Positions 43,582 through 52,045 of a stretch of 64,000 nt of DNA are shown here, piece after piece (positions within the stretch are counted from its first letter, which is position 1; every line of letters begins with the position of its first letter). Source of the DNA: DUML01 sp050949905 (GTDB lineage Bacteria; Bacillota; Desulfitobacteriia; Desulfitobacteriales; Syntrophobotulaceae); assembly GCA_050949905.1 (NCBI GenBank), contig JBMNGP010000005.1:434001-498000 (forward strand), in the 5' to 3' direction. The position numbers were made by a program, and so were the translations under genes. Under the pieces are notes generated by a model that saw only the letters and a program-made list of their open reading frames with translations, searched no databases and was not told where the DNA came from.

Positions 43582-45309
43582 ATGCGAAGAACTAAGATAA
43601 TTTGTACAATTGGTCCTGCCAGTGAATCCCCGGAAAGAATTAAGGAGCTGCTGGAAGCTGGGATGAATGTAGCTAGACTTAATTTTTCCCATGGAAGCCA
43701 TGAAGAACACGGCCGGAGAATTAAAAATCTCCGGGCCGTTGCTGAACAGCACGGAACCGTCTTAGGTATTCTCTTAGATACCAAAGGACCGGAGATTAGG
43801 ACAGGATCTGTACCGGCTGAAGGGGTTCCTTTAGTCAATGGCCAGCCTTTTATTCTGGATAATATTGATGAAATGGGTTCTTCGGAAAGAGTATATGTTA
43901 GCTATGAAAATCTATGGCAGGAAGTATCTCCCGGAACCCATATCCTCCTGGATGACGGTTTAATGGACTTGGAAGTAGTTAGCACCGAAGAAGGAAAAAT
44001 AACAACGATTGTCAGAAATGGTGGAGTTCTGAAATCCAAAAAAGGTGTTAATGTTCCCGGAATACCAATTCAATTGCCTGCCTTGACGCCCAAAGATGTT
44101 GAGGACATTAACTTCGGCCTAAAAAATGACATAGATTTTATTGCCTCTTCCTTTGCCCGCAAGGCTTCGGATATTCTTGAGGTTAGGAAATTAGTGGAAG
44201 CTGCCGGTGCTGATGTGGGAATTATTGCCAAAATTGAAAACCAGGAAGGAATAACAAACCTTGATAATATCTTGGAAGTGGCTGATGGGATAATGGTGGC
44301 CAGAGGTGATTTAGGAGTCGAAATTCCAGTTGAAGATGTACCAATGTACCAAAAAGAGATTATCTCTAAATGCAATGCCTTAGGCAAAATTGTTATTGTA
44401 GCTACTCAGATGCTGGACTCCATGATTCGTCAACCTCGGCCAACCCGGGCCGAAGCAAGCGATGTAGCAAATGCCATTTTAGATGGAACTGATGCTATTA
44501 TGCTCTCCGGTGAGACCGCAGCCGGTTCTTTTCCGGTAGAAGCGGTACGGACTATGGATAAAATTGCGCGCAAAACAGAAACTATTTATTTCCAAAGCGG
44601 TGTTGCCCCTCGCAAAGGGAGAAATATTGCTGAAGCCATAGGGCATGCCAGCAATACCATCGCCAATGATTTGAATGCAGCAGCAATTATTACTCCTACC
44701 CAGTCCGGAATTACTGCCCGCATGATTTCCCGCCATAGGCCCAAATCATTAATAATTGCAGCAACCCCCTATCCTAAGACGGCCAGAAGTTTAACTCTTA
44801 ATTGGGGTGTGCATTCCATAATTGTCTCAGAAAGTACCGGAACTGACGAGCTTCTTTCCATTGCTGTTACAAAAGCCTTGGATGAAAACTTAGTTAGAAC
44901 AGGCGATGTCGTAGTACTAACCGCAGGAGTTCCGGTTGGTAAAGTTGGGAGTACCAACTTAATTAAAGTCCAAGTAATCGGTAATATTCTTACCAGAGGA
45001 ATCGGAATAGGCAGGAAATCTTATTCCGGGGTTTCTCGAAAAACTCAAAATCCCGAAGAGTTTAAAAAAGGTGAGATATTTATTGCCTCTACCACGGATG
45101 CCGATAATATGGAAATAATGGCGAAGGCGGGAGCTATTGTTGTCGAACGAGGCGGGCTTACTTCCCATGCCGCTATTGTTGCTTTGGAATATGGTATTCC
45201 TGCTATCGTCGGTGCACGCGACGCTCTGGATAAAATCAAAGACGGGCAAATTATCACCGTTGATGCTTCTGCAGGTGTTGTTTATGAAGGCTCGGTGGCT
45301 ATGATTTGA
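43582..45309 (+). CDS. pyk: Pyruvate kinase with C-terminal PEP-utiliser domain
   Basis: A 575-residue pyruvate kinase making pyruvate and ATP from phosphoenolpyruvate. The TIM barrel starts with TKIICTIGPAS and has IIAKIENQEG and DGIMVARGDLGVE. The usual C-terminal domain is followed from about 475 by an extra PEP-utiliser-like domain with GGLTSHAAIVALEYGIPAIVG. This extension is typical of Bacillus- and Geobacillus-type enzymes; it lacks proven catalysis. It is the second gene of the gap-pyk unit. Confidence 0.97.
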   Translation: MRRTKIICTIGPASESPERIKELLEAGMNVARLNFSHGSHEEHGRRIKNLRAVAEQHGTVLGILLDTKGPEIRTGSVPAEGVPLVNGQPFILDNIDEMGSSERVYVSYENLWQEVSPGTHILLDDGLMDLEVVSTEEGKITTIVRNGGVLKSKKGVNVPGIPIQLPALTPKDVEDINFGLKNDIDFIASSFARKASDILEVRKLVEAAGADVGIIAKIENQEGITNLDNILEVADGIMVARGDLGVEIPVEDVPMYQKEIISKCNALGKIVIVATQMLDSMIRQPRPTRAEASDVANAILDGTDAIMLSGETAAGSFPVEAVRTMDKIARKTETIYFQSGVAPRKGRNIAEAIGHASNTIANDLNAAAIITPTQSGITARMISRHRPKSLIIAATPYPKTARSLTLNWGVHSIIVSESTGTDELLSIAVTKALDENLVRTGDVVVLTAGVPVGKVGSTNLIKVQVIGNILTRGIGIGRKSYSGVSRKTQNPEEFKKGEIFIASTTDADNMEIMAKAGAIVVERGGLTSHAAIVALEYGIPAIVGARDALDKIKDGQIITVDASAGVVYEGSVAMI

Positions 45310-45310
45310 G

Positions 45311-45349
45311 ATAACATCAGTATTTAAACCTAGTAAATACTATTGTTAT
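45311..45349. other. 16 bp inverted repeat between pyk and the regulator gene
   Basis: The arms ATAACATCAGTATTTA and TAAATACTATTGTTAT match at 14 of 16 positions around a seven-base centre. It may be a weak AT-rich terminator or an operator for the following regulator gene. Confidence 0.5.
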
Positions 45350-45374
45350 GTTTTGCGTTTAAGGAGGGTTGGAG

Positions 45375-46133
45375 GTGACAGCAGCCAGACAGGAAAAAAT
45401 TCGATTTTTGCTGCAAAAACATGGTCATTTAACGGTGGCAGAATTAGCCGGTCGTTTTGGGGTTTCCGAAATGACTATCCGCAGAGATCTTAAACAACTC
45501 GCTTCGATGGGGCTAGTTCAAAGAGAACATGGCAAAGCAATCTATCCACAAAATATTCAAACTCGGAACGGCATTTTTATTTCCAGATTAGGTGAAGCAT
45601 ATAAAGAAAAAATTGCAATCGGTAAAGCTGCTGCCAATCTTATAAATGAAGGGGATTCGCTTATCCTGGATTCGGGTACAACTACTTTAGCCATAGCGCT
45701 GGCTTTGGAAAAAAAGTGTATAGTTGTAACCAACTCCCTCCCTGTTGCCGATATTCTTGGGGTTAAGAAAGATATTACAACGGTATTAACCGGCGGCGAA
45801 GTCCAGCGAACTACCTGCTCACTTATGGGACCGATGACAAGAGAAAATTTGGCGGGTTTTAATGCCGATAAGCTTTTTTTAGCTGCTACCGGTGTCAGTT
45901 CTGAAAAAGGCCTTTCAACCACAAGCATGGCTGAATCGGAAGTCAAACAAGCTATGATTAATTCCGCCAAGGAAGTCATTTTGGTAGCCCATAGCTCTAA
46001 ATTAGAGCAAATTTATTATCATACCTTTGCGAAATGGGATAAGATTAATAGATTTATCACTGATACATCTGCCGATTTAAATTTAGTGCAAAAAATTAGG
46101 CAAAATGGGGTAGAAGTCATTCTAGCAAGTTAA
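45375..46133 (+). CDS. DeoR/GlpR-family transcription regulator
   Basis: A 252-residue repressor. The N-terminal winged helix (about 1-58) has RQEKIRFLLQKHGHLTVAELAGRFGVSEMTIRRDLKQL. The C-terminal sugar-phosphate-sensing domain has ILDSGTTTLAIA, LTGGEV and LAATGVSSEKGLSTT. Family members respond to phosphorylated sugars. GTG 45375 lies six bases after AAGGAGGG; TTG 45369 is too close. Its position after gap-pyk suggests that it controls them, taking the place of CggR, but this is inference. Confidence 0.9.
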   Translation: MTAARQEKIRFLLQKHGHLTVAELAGRFGVSEMTIRRDLKQLASMGLVQREHGKAIYPQNIQTRNGIFISRLGEAYKEKIAIGKAAANLINEGDSLILDSGTTTLAIALALEKKCIVVTNSLPVADILGVKKDITTVLTGGEVQRTTCSLMGPMTRENLAGFNADKLFLAATGVSSEKGLSTTSMAESEVKQAMINSAKEVILVAHSSKLEQIYYHTFAKWDKINRFITDTSADLNLVQKIRQNGVEVILAS

Positions 46134-46271
46134 ATACCTATTTCAGAAATTTGTTAAAACTTGGCGAAAGTCAAGTTTTTTATTTATTTTTCTAAATATA
46201 AGATATATTTTAGAAGGGAACTGGACAGCTATGTAGAAAAATATATTAAGCGAGATCTCAGGAGGATATTG

Positions 46272-47357
46272 ATGGAACAGTCACATTTTTTTGTTGGGCA
46301 AAAACTTAACTTTACCACTAACTCAGACTTGTATCATGATATTTATGTGACTGAAGTCAAGGAAGTATTTCCGGATCGCTTGGAATTGGCTATTTCTCTT
46401 CACAAAGGTTATCTTGTTTTAATACCAATTGGCACAACTGTGCAATGGTTAATCCCCGAAGTCAATGAGGTTTTTACTTCCCAAGTCATTTCACGCCAGC
46501 CGGCGAAACAAACCTGGTGTGTTTCACTTCCGACCCCCAAAAAACAGCAAAGAAGATCCAGAGTAATTGCGATCGGTAGTGGCAAGGGCGGGGTAGGGAA
46601 AACAACCTTAGCTATCAATCTAAGTTTGGCTTTAAGTGATTTAGGTAAACGTGTCATCATATTGGATGCCGACATTGGTATGGCCAATGTTGAACTGCTC
46701 CTTAAACTAAATACCAGTTTAAACTTAACCAATGTCTTAAATGGTCAATGTTCACTGCGTGATACTCTTACTCCAGGGCCACTGGGTATTAATCTTCTTC
46801 CCGGTTCGAGCGGAATTTCCTCCTTAACAAATCTCAACCCAATTCAATTTAACCGTATACTTGCAGGTTTTTCCGATCTGGAAAATGAATGTGACATTTT
46901 TATTATTGACACCGGGGCGGGACTTTCAGAGAATGTTTTAAAATTCCTGGAAGCTGCTGACGATTTAATACTTATTACTACTACCGAGCCCCATGCATTA
47001 ATGGATACTTATGCTTTAACCAAGGCCTTAGCCTATAGAAATCCTGAGGTAAAGCCACTACTAATAATAAATCGTTGTGAAACCGAATCAGAAGCTTACA
47101 AATGCAGTGAGACTTTCAACAAAGCTGCTTCCAGATTTCTTAAGCTTAAACCGGAATTAATCGGTTGGATTTATGAAGACAAAAAAGTTTCGAAATCACT
47201 AAAAAACCAAAGGCCATTATATCTAACAAATCCTACTTCCGAATACTGCCAGCAAATTACTAAAATTGCTACAAGACTTCTGGGTAAAAAAATTATCCCA
47301 GAACGTTCTTCCGGTATTATTTCTTTTATTAACAAACTTAAAAGGAATTTTGGTTAA
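46272..47357 (+). CDS. FlhG/MinD-type ATPase with an N-terminal YcgR_N-like domain
   Basis: A 361-residue protein. Residues 1 to about 90 look like the N-terminal (PilZN) domain of YcgR/YpfA-type flagellar brake proteins: FVGQKLNFTT, then strand pairs and KGYLVLIPIGTTVQWLIP. From about 96 it is a MinD/ParA-class ATPase with the deviant Walker A GKGGVGKTT at 104-112, DADIGMANVELLL, and NRCETESEAY. Among this class it resembles FlhG (YlxH), which sets flagellar number. ATG 46272 follows AGGAGG at good spacing; the open frame upstream lacks one. No flagellar genes lie nearby. Confidence 0.8.
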   Translation: MEQSHFFVGQKLNFTTNSDLYHDIYVTEVKEVFPDRLELAISLHKGYLVLIPIGTTVQWLIPEVNEVFTSQVISRQPAKQTWCVSLPTPKKQQRRSRVIAIGSGKGGVGKTTLAINLSLALSDLGKRVIILDADIGMANVELLLKLNTSLNLTNVLNGQCSLRDTLTPGPLGINLLPGSSGISSLTNLNPIQFNRILAGFSDLENECDIFIIDTGAGLSENVLKFLEAADDLILITTTEPHALMDTYALTKALAYRNPEVKPLLIINRCETESEAYKCSETFNKAASRFLKLKPELIGWIYEDKKVSKSLKNQRPLYLTNPTSEYCQQITKIATRLLGKKIIPERSSGIISFINKLKRNFG

Positions 47358-47391
47358 TCCGGAATTGCATTATAAATACATTTGTCCAGCT

Positions 47392-47412
47392 AAATATTAG
47401 TATTTAATATTT
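47392..47412 (+). terminator. Weak AT-rich hairpin after the FlhG-like gene
   Basis: AAATATTA and TAATATTT form a short stem, followed by CTTTCC. It may be a poor terminator. Confidence 0.3.
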
Positions 47413-47473
47413 CTTTCCCAAAAAATCAATGTTATAATTAGACTGGTCTGGTTTAATCGTTAAAGGGGGGAGA

Positions 47474-48931
47474 ATGATTAACCGGGGAAAATCAAGGGAT
47501 TTCTTATCACTTTTTTTCACGATCTTTAGAGAGAAAAAACTATTGACCAAATTCTTAAACTCTTCCAAGAAAATATCTTGGAAGTCACCTAAGACAATCG
47601 GTGTTCTGTCTCTAGCCTTAGTAATCCTCTGCACAGGAATTTTCTACCTAGCTAATACTACTTCAGCTGTTGCCATTCTGGTTAACGGGAATAACCTGGG
47701 CTATGTTGCCAACTTGGATGAAGCCCAGGCAATTGTTCAGGAAGTACTAAGTAAACAAGGTAAAAGTGCGGGTCGCATAGCTAAGACGAGTGACAATATT
47801 GAATATGATAAAGTAAGAATTAAGAAAGAAAAGTATGCCGGAAACATTGTTTCTCAGGAAATATTATTTAGTTCCATTAAGCCTTATATCGAAGGCGTTG
47901 GGATAAATATTGATGAAAAATTGGCCGTTGTCTTAGGAAGTCAGGAAGAAGCAGATTCAGTTTTAGCCAAGTATATCGAACACTTTACCAAACCATCCGA
48001 AAAAAATATCGTTAGTTCTGCCGAATTCAAAGAAAATGTTTCCAAAATTCCTCTTGAAGTTAATCCCAGTGAAGTTAAAACAATCGATCAGGCCTTAGAA
48101 ATATTGATAAAAGGTGATGTAGCTGAGAAGGTCTATACTGTAGAACCTAATGATTCATTTTGGTTAATTGCCCGTAAGAATAATATGCTGACTGAAGAAG
48201 TGATTGCCGGTAATCCAGGTTTTACTGAAAATACCATTATTCAACCCGGCCAGGAAATAAAAATAGTTAAGGTTCAGCCTTTCTTAACGGTTCAAAGTAA
48301 AGGAACAAAAGTTGTTAATGAAGTGATTCCCTTTGATGTCGTAACTAAAGTTGATTCTAAGCTTGCTGTTGGTAAAAGTGTAGTTAAGCAGGCAGGCAAA
48401 GATGGCGAAAAAGTAGTTACATATAACTATATTGAGGAAAACGGCAAGACAATAGAAAAACAAGTTGTCAAAGAAGAAGTAATTGTGGAGCCTGTTAAAC
48501 AAGTAATTGCCAAAGGCCCCAATCCGCCACCGGTTTATGTGGGGACTTCACGTGGGTCGGGAAGTGTCTCCGGCATGGTTTGGCCATTAAGCGGCCCGAT
48601 AACTTCGTATTATGGCTATCGCTGGGGTGGATTCCATACTGGAATTGATATTGACGGGGTTACAGGGCAACCTTATGTAGCTGCAGCTTCCGGTAAAGTT
48701 GTTTTTGCCGGCTGGAATGGCGGGTACGGCTACTCAATCTTAATAGATCACGGTAATGGAGTGGCAACGCGCTACGCTCATTCCTCGCAATTAAATGTTA
48801 AAGCCGGCCAGACTGTTGAGAAAGGCCAGACCATCGGCTTAGTTGGTTCTACCGGAAGATCTACAGGTTCACATCTCCATTTCGAAGTTATTATTAACGG
48901 GAGTACGGTTAATCCTTTGAATTATATCTAA
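47474..48931 (+). CDS. M23 murein endopeptidase with LysM and G5 domains
   Basis: A 485-residue cell-wall enzyme. A cytoplasmic basic tail is followed by one helix near 42-62. A LysM domain at about 220-265 (YTVEPNDSFWLIARKNN) and a G5 domain at about 275-355 come next. The C-terminal M23 domain has zinc ligands in HTGIDID, and HLHFE. It should cut peptide bridges of peptidoglycan outside the membrane, perhaps during spore formation or growth. GGGGGG lies near ATG 47474. A strong terminator follows. Confidence 0.92.
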   Translation: MINRGKSRDFLSLFFTIFREKKLLTKFLNSSKKISWKSPKTIGVLSLALVILCTGIFYLANTTSAVAILVNGNNLGYVANLDEAQAIVQEVLSKQGKSAGRIAKTSDNIEYDKVRIKKEKYAGNIVSQEILFSSIKPYIEGVGINIDEKLAVVLGSQEEADSVLAKYIEHFTKPSEKNIVSSAEFKENVSKIPLEVNPSEVKTIDQALEILIKGDVAEKVYTVEPNDSFWLIARKNNMLTEEVIAGNPGFTENTIIQPGQEIKIVKVQPFLTVQSKGTKVVNEVIPFDVVTKVDSKLAVGKSVVKQAGKDGEKVVTYNYIEENGKTIEKQVVKEEVIVEPVKQVIAKGPNPPPVYVGTSRGSGSVSGMVWPLSGPITSYYGYRWGGFHTGIDIDGVTGQPYVAAASGKVVFAGWNGGYGYSILIDHGNGVATRYAHSSQLNVKAGQTVEKGQTIGLVGSTGRSTGSHLHFEVIINGSTVNPLNYI

Positions 48932-48942
48932 ATCAGACTTTC

Positions 48943-48971
48943 AAATAGCGCTGAGAAGCGCTATTTTTTTT
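48943..48971 (+). terminator. Terminator of the M23 peptidase gene
   Basis: AAATAGCGCT and AGCGCTATTT form a perfect stem around GAGA, followed by a T-run. Confidence 0.9.
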
Positions 48972-49124
48972 GAACAAAAGCAGCCATAATACAAGAAAAT
49001 ACAAGAATGATTCTTTCTCTAGGATGCCTGATGCACCAGAGTTAATCCTTGCATTTTGTAGTTGACAAATGGTATTTAAAACCTGAGAATTAAGTATAAT
49101 ATGGTTAGATTAGTAGGAGGGTAT

Positions 49125-49973
49125 ATGACTATTAAAATTGTAGTTGACAGTTCCTCAGATATTCCCAAAAATATCTCAACAGATTTGGGGATTATCACGG
49201 TTCCAATGCCGGTTTATATTGATGGCAATACTTATCACGAAGGGGTAGACCTTTTTACGGAAGAATTTTACGCTAATTTTAAGAACTATAAAGATCTTCC
49301 GAAAACATCGCAGCCTAATCCTAACTTACTAAAAGATACTTATGAAAAAGTATTAGCCGAGGGTAACGATCTGATAGCCATTCATCTCTCTTCGGGCTTA
49401 AGCTCTACTTATCAAACAGCGGTAATGGTAAGGGAGATGTGCAGTGCACCCGAGAGGATTCATCTAATTGATAGTTTAGGAGCTTCCCTTGGCTTTGGTC
49501 TCCTGGCAATAATGGCTGCTAAGCTGGCTCAAGAACAAGATGATCCTGCTCTATTAGTGAAACGTATAACCGAAGCCAGAGGTAAAATGAAATACATATT
49601 TACCCTGGATACTCTGGAATACCTGATTAAAGGCGGGAGAGTAAGTAAGACGGCAGGATTTGTGGCCGGATTATTAGATGTCAAGCCAATTCTGCATATC
49701 AATTCTGAAGGTAAAATAGATGTCTTTGGCAAAGTCAGATCGCGCAAAGCCTCTCTTCGCAAATTGGTTGAAATCATGGAACAAAGCATTGCTGAGCCGG
49801 AAAACCAGATCGTGGGTATTTCCCATTCTGCCTGTTTCGAGGAAGCTGAAGCTCTGGCTGCTGAAATCAAAAACAAGCTGCCGGTTAAAGAAATAATAAT
49901 TGGAGAAATTGGTTCGGTAGTCGGCAGTCATGTCGGACCAGGCACCTTGGCACTCTTTTTCCAAACAGCTTAA
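49125..49973 (+). CDS. DegV-family fatty-acid-binding protein
   Basis: A 282-residue DegV protein. The start IKIVVDSSSDIPK, the SQPNPNLLKDTYEK segment (TSQP motif near 65), and IHLSSGLSSTYQTA are family hallmarks. DegV/FakB proteins bind a fatty acid and present it to the FakA kinase for phosphorylation; FakA is not encoded nearby. ATG 49125 with AGGAGG four bases before is preferred over ATG 49101. It stands alone. Confidence 0.9.
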   Translation: MTIKIVVDSSSDIPKNISTDLGIITVPMPVYIDGNTYHEGVDLFTEEFYANFKNYKDLPKTSQPNPNLLKDTYEKVLAEGNDLIAIHLSSGLSSTYQTAVMVREMCSAPERIHLIDSLGASLGFGLLAIMAAKLAQEQDDPALLVKRITEARGKMKYIFTLDTLEYLIKGGRVSKTAGFVAGLLDVKPILHINSEGKIDVFGKVRSRKASLRKLVEIMEQSIAEPENQIVGISHSACFEEAEALAAEIKNKLPVKEIIIGEIGSVVGSHVGPGTLALFFQTA

Positions 49974-50013
49974 TTCTCTTAAGAAAGAACTGCCCAACTT
50001 ATCTTAAGGAAAA

Positions 50014-50031
50014 AGATGTCCGGGGACATCT
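50014..50031. other. Short perfect hairpin in the miaB leader
   Basis: AGATGTC and GACATCT are separated by CGGG. There is no T-run. It lies 50 bases before miaB; its function is unknown. Confidence 0.35.
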
Positions 50032-50081
50032 GCCAAAGATCTTCTCAAGCAAGTACTAAGCTCAAATAAGGACTGAAAAGC

Positions 50082-51410
50082 ATGACTCAGAACAGGAAAA
50101 AGGTCTGTACAATTTCTTATGGCTGCCAGATGTCGGAAAGGGATGCTGAGACCTTAACCGCCATCTCAGCCCAAAATGGTTATCAACGCACCGCTCTGCC
50201 GGAAGAAGCAGATTTAATTATCATTAATACCTGCTGTGTCCGCGAGAGCGCTGAAAACAAAATTATCGGCAAAATTGGTCAATTAAAATCCTTAAAAGAA
50301 CGTAAACCGGACTTGAAAATAGCTGTAGCCGGGTGTATGGTTCAACAACCGGGTCTTCTAGAAAAATTGCAAAAAAAGGCTCCGCATGTTGATATCTGGA
50401 CAGGAACCTTTGATCACCATAAATTTGCAGAATTACTGCATACAGCCGGCGAAGGAAACAAAGTTGCCGCTGTTTCCTGTGATGCTTCCCAAACTTCGGA
50501 AGCGGTTCCTATGGCTGAAAAAGGGAAACTAAAAGCCAGCGTTAATATTATGTATGGCTGTGACAATTACTGTGCCTATTGTATTGTTCCTTATGTCCGT
50601 GGGCGGGAGCGCAGCCGGCCGAAAGAAGTTATTCTTAAGGAACTGAGGTCACTTGCTGAAAATGGTTGTCGTGAAGTCACTCTCTTGGGACAGAATGTTA
50701 ATTCCTATGGGAAAAAAGATAATTTCGAATACGATTTTGCTGACCTACTTAAGGAAGTGGATAAAATAGACGGTTTAATACGGGTTCGCTTTACAACCTC
50801 TCACCCTAAGGATCTAAGCGATAAACTAATTGCCACGGTTGCTGAAGGGAAAAATCTCTGCGAACATTTTCATTTTCCTTTTCAAGCCGGCAGCAATAGA
50901 ATACTTAAGGCTATGAACAGAAAATATACCCGGGAATACTATCTGGAAAGAGTGGAGAGGATCCTGCAAGAAATTCCTGAAGCCCGCATTACAACTGATA
51001 TAATTGTAGGCTTTCCCGGTGAAACTGAAGAGGATTTTGAACAGACTTTAGATCTAGTCAAAACCGTTCATTTTTCTCAGGCTTTTACCTTCATGTTTTC
51101 CAAAAGATCTGGAACCGCCGGAGCAAATTTACCGGAGCAAATACCTTTGGAAGTGAAAAAGTATCGCTTGCAAAGGCTGATTGAATTGCAGAATGACCGC
51201 AGCCTGGCTTGGAGACAAAAAATGCTTAATAAAACATACGAGATACTCGTCGAAGGTCCCAGTAAAACTAATCCTGAGCAGCTTACGGGAAGAACACGGG
51301 GTAATGAGGTAGTTATTTTTAAAGATAATGTCAATCTAGTTGGCTCTTTAGTGCCCGTTAAGATGGTCTCAGCAAATTCTTGGACCTTATTCGGAGAAAC
51401 GAATCCCTAA
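50082..51410 (+). CDS. miaB: tRNA-2-methylthio-N6-dimethylallyladenosine synthase
   Basis: A 442-residue radical SAM methylthiotransferase acting on position 37 of tRNAs that read UNN codons. The N-terminal UPF0004 domain has the three cluster cysteines in YGCQMSERD, NTCCVRESAE and AGCMVQQ. The radical SAM CxxxCxxC is in GCDNYCAYCIVPYVRGRE. A C-terminal TRAM domain (about 375-440) binds tRNA. MiaA, which makes its substrate, is encoded 11 kb downstream. It heads the run that continues with a RicA-like protein and mutS. Confidence 0.97.
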   Translation: MTQNRKKVCTISYGCQMSERDAETLTAISAQNGYQRTALPEEADLIIINTCCVRESAENKIIGKIGQLKSLKERKPDLKIAVAGCMVQQPGLLEKLQKKAPHVDIWTGTFDHHKFAELLHTAGEGNKVAAVSCDASQTSEAVPMAEKGKLKASVNIMYGCDNYCAYCIVPYVRGRERSRPKEVILKELRSLAENGCREVTLLGQNVNSYGKKDNFEYDFADLLKEVDKIDGLIRVRFTTSHPKDLSDKLIATVAEGKNLCEHFHFPFQAGSNRILKAMNRKYTREYYLERVERILQEIPEARITTDIIVGFPGETEEDFEQTLDLVKTVHFSQAFTFMFSKRSGTAGANLPEQIPLEVKKYRLQRLIELQNDRSLAWRQKMLNKTYEILVEGPSKTNPEQLTGRTRGNEVVIFKDNVNLVGSLVPVKMVSANSWTLFGETNP

Positions 51411-51486
51411 TTTTTTTGAAGGATAAACAAGGTGTTTGTAGAATCTTAGTAGTAATGATTCTGAAGTCCAGACAGGAGGAAAAAAG

Positions 51487-51903
51487 ATGGACTCTGAGGT
51501 ATACATCAAAGCTTGTGAATTAGCTCAAGCTATCTCCCAAAGTACGGAAGCCAACGAGCTGAGAAAAGCTGAACAAAGAATTCGTCAAGACAAAGTAGCT
51601 AATAATTTAGCTGAACGATGGAAAAAAGTATACGAACGCATCACCAGTCTTCAGAACAGCGGCCAGCCTCTCACGGAGAATGACGAAAGATCTATCGAAT
51701 TTATTGAAGCTAAAGTTGAAAATCACCCTCTAATTTTGGATTTTATTGATGCCCACCAGAAATTCACTACTATGCTGGAAGAGATTAATGATGTTTTATC
51801 AGCATGTTTAACCCTTGAGTGCAATGAACCGGAAGCTGACCAGTGTGTTTCCTGCCCTTCAAAAGGGCTCTGCAGCATGGATCCCCAGAACTGCGGCTCT
51901 TAA
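51487..51903 (+). CDS. YlbF/YmcA-family protein with C-terminal cysteine cluster (RicA-like)
   Basis: A 138-residue protein. The first 105 residues are the helical YlbF/YmcA fold (Pfam 06133), with LRKAEQRIRQDKVANNLAERWKKV. The last 25 carry five cysteines in ECNEPEADQCVSCPSKGLCSMDPQNC. In Bacillus YmcA (RicA), YlbF (RicF) and YaaT (RicT) form an iron-sulfur complex that directs mRNA maturation by RNase Y, and ymcA sits next to the miaB gene ymcB, as here. The synteny favours RicA, though the cysteine tail is more like YlbF. AGGAGG precedes the ATG. A terminator follows, so mutS starts a new unit. Confidence 0.82.
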   Translation: MDSEVYIKACELAQAISQSTEANELRKAEQRIRQDKVANNLAERWKKVYERITSLQNSGQPLTENDERSIEFIEAKVENHPLILDFIDAHQKFTTMLEEINDVLSACLTLECNEPEADQCVSCPSKGLCSMDPQNCGS

Positions 51904-51946
51904 ATATATTTACTTTTTGATTTTGACTAAGTGACTATTGATATTC

Positions 51947-51973
51947 TGAAGAGCTCAGGGCTCTTTCTTTTTT
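51947..51973 (+). terminator. Terminator before mutS
   Basis: AAGAGC/GCTCTT stem with five-base loop, followed by TTCTTTTTT. Confidence 0.75.
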
Positions 51974-52045
51974 AGGGTTTGAGAAGATATTTAGTAATTC
52001 TTCCTAACTTGGAAACTAAAATATAGTTGTTTAATAGAGGCTAAA

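Noticed and set aside
49059..49099. TTGACA and TATAAT before the DegV gene as a promoter
   Set aside because: The two boxes are 27 bases apart, far from the 16-18 needed.
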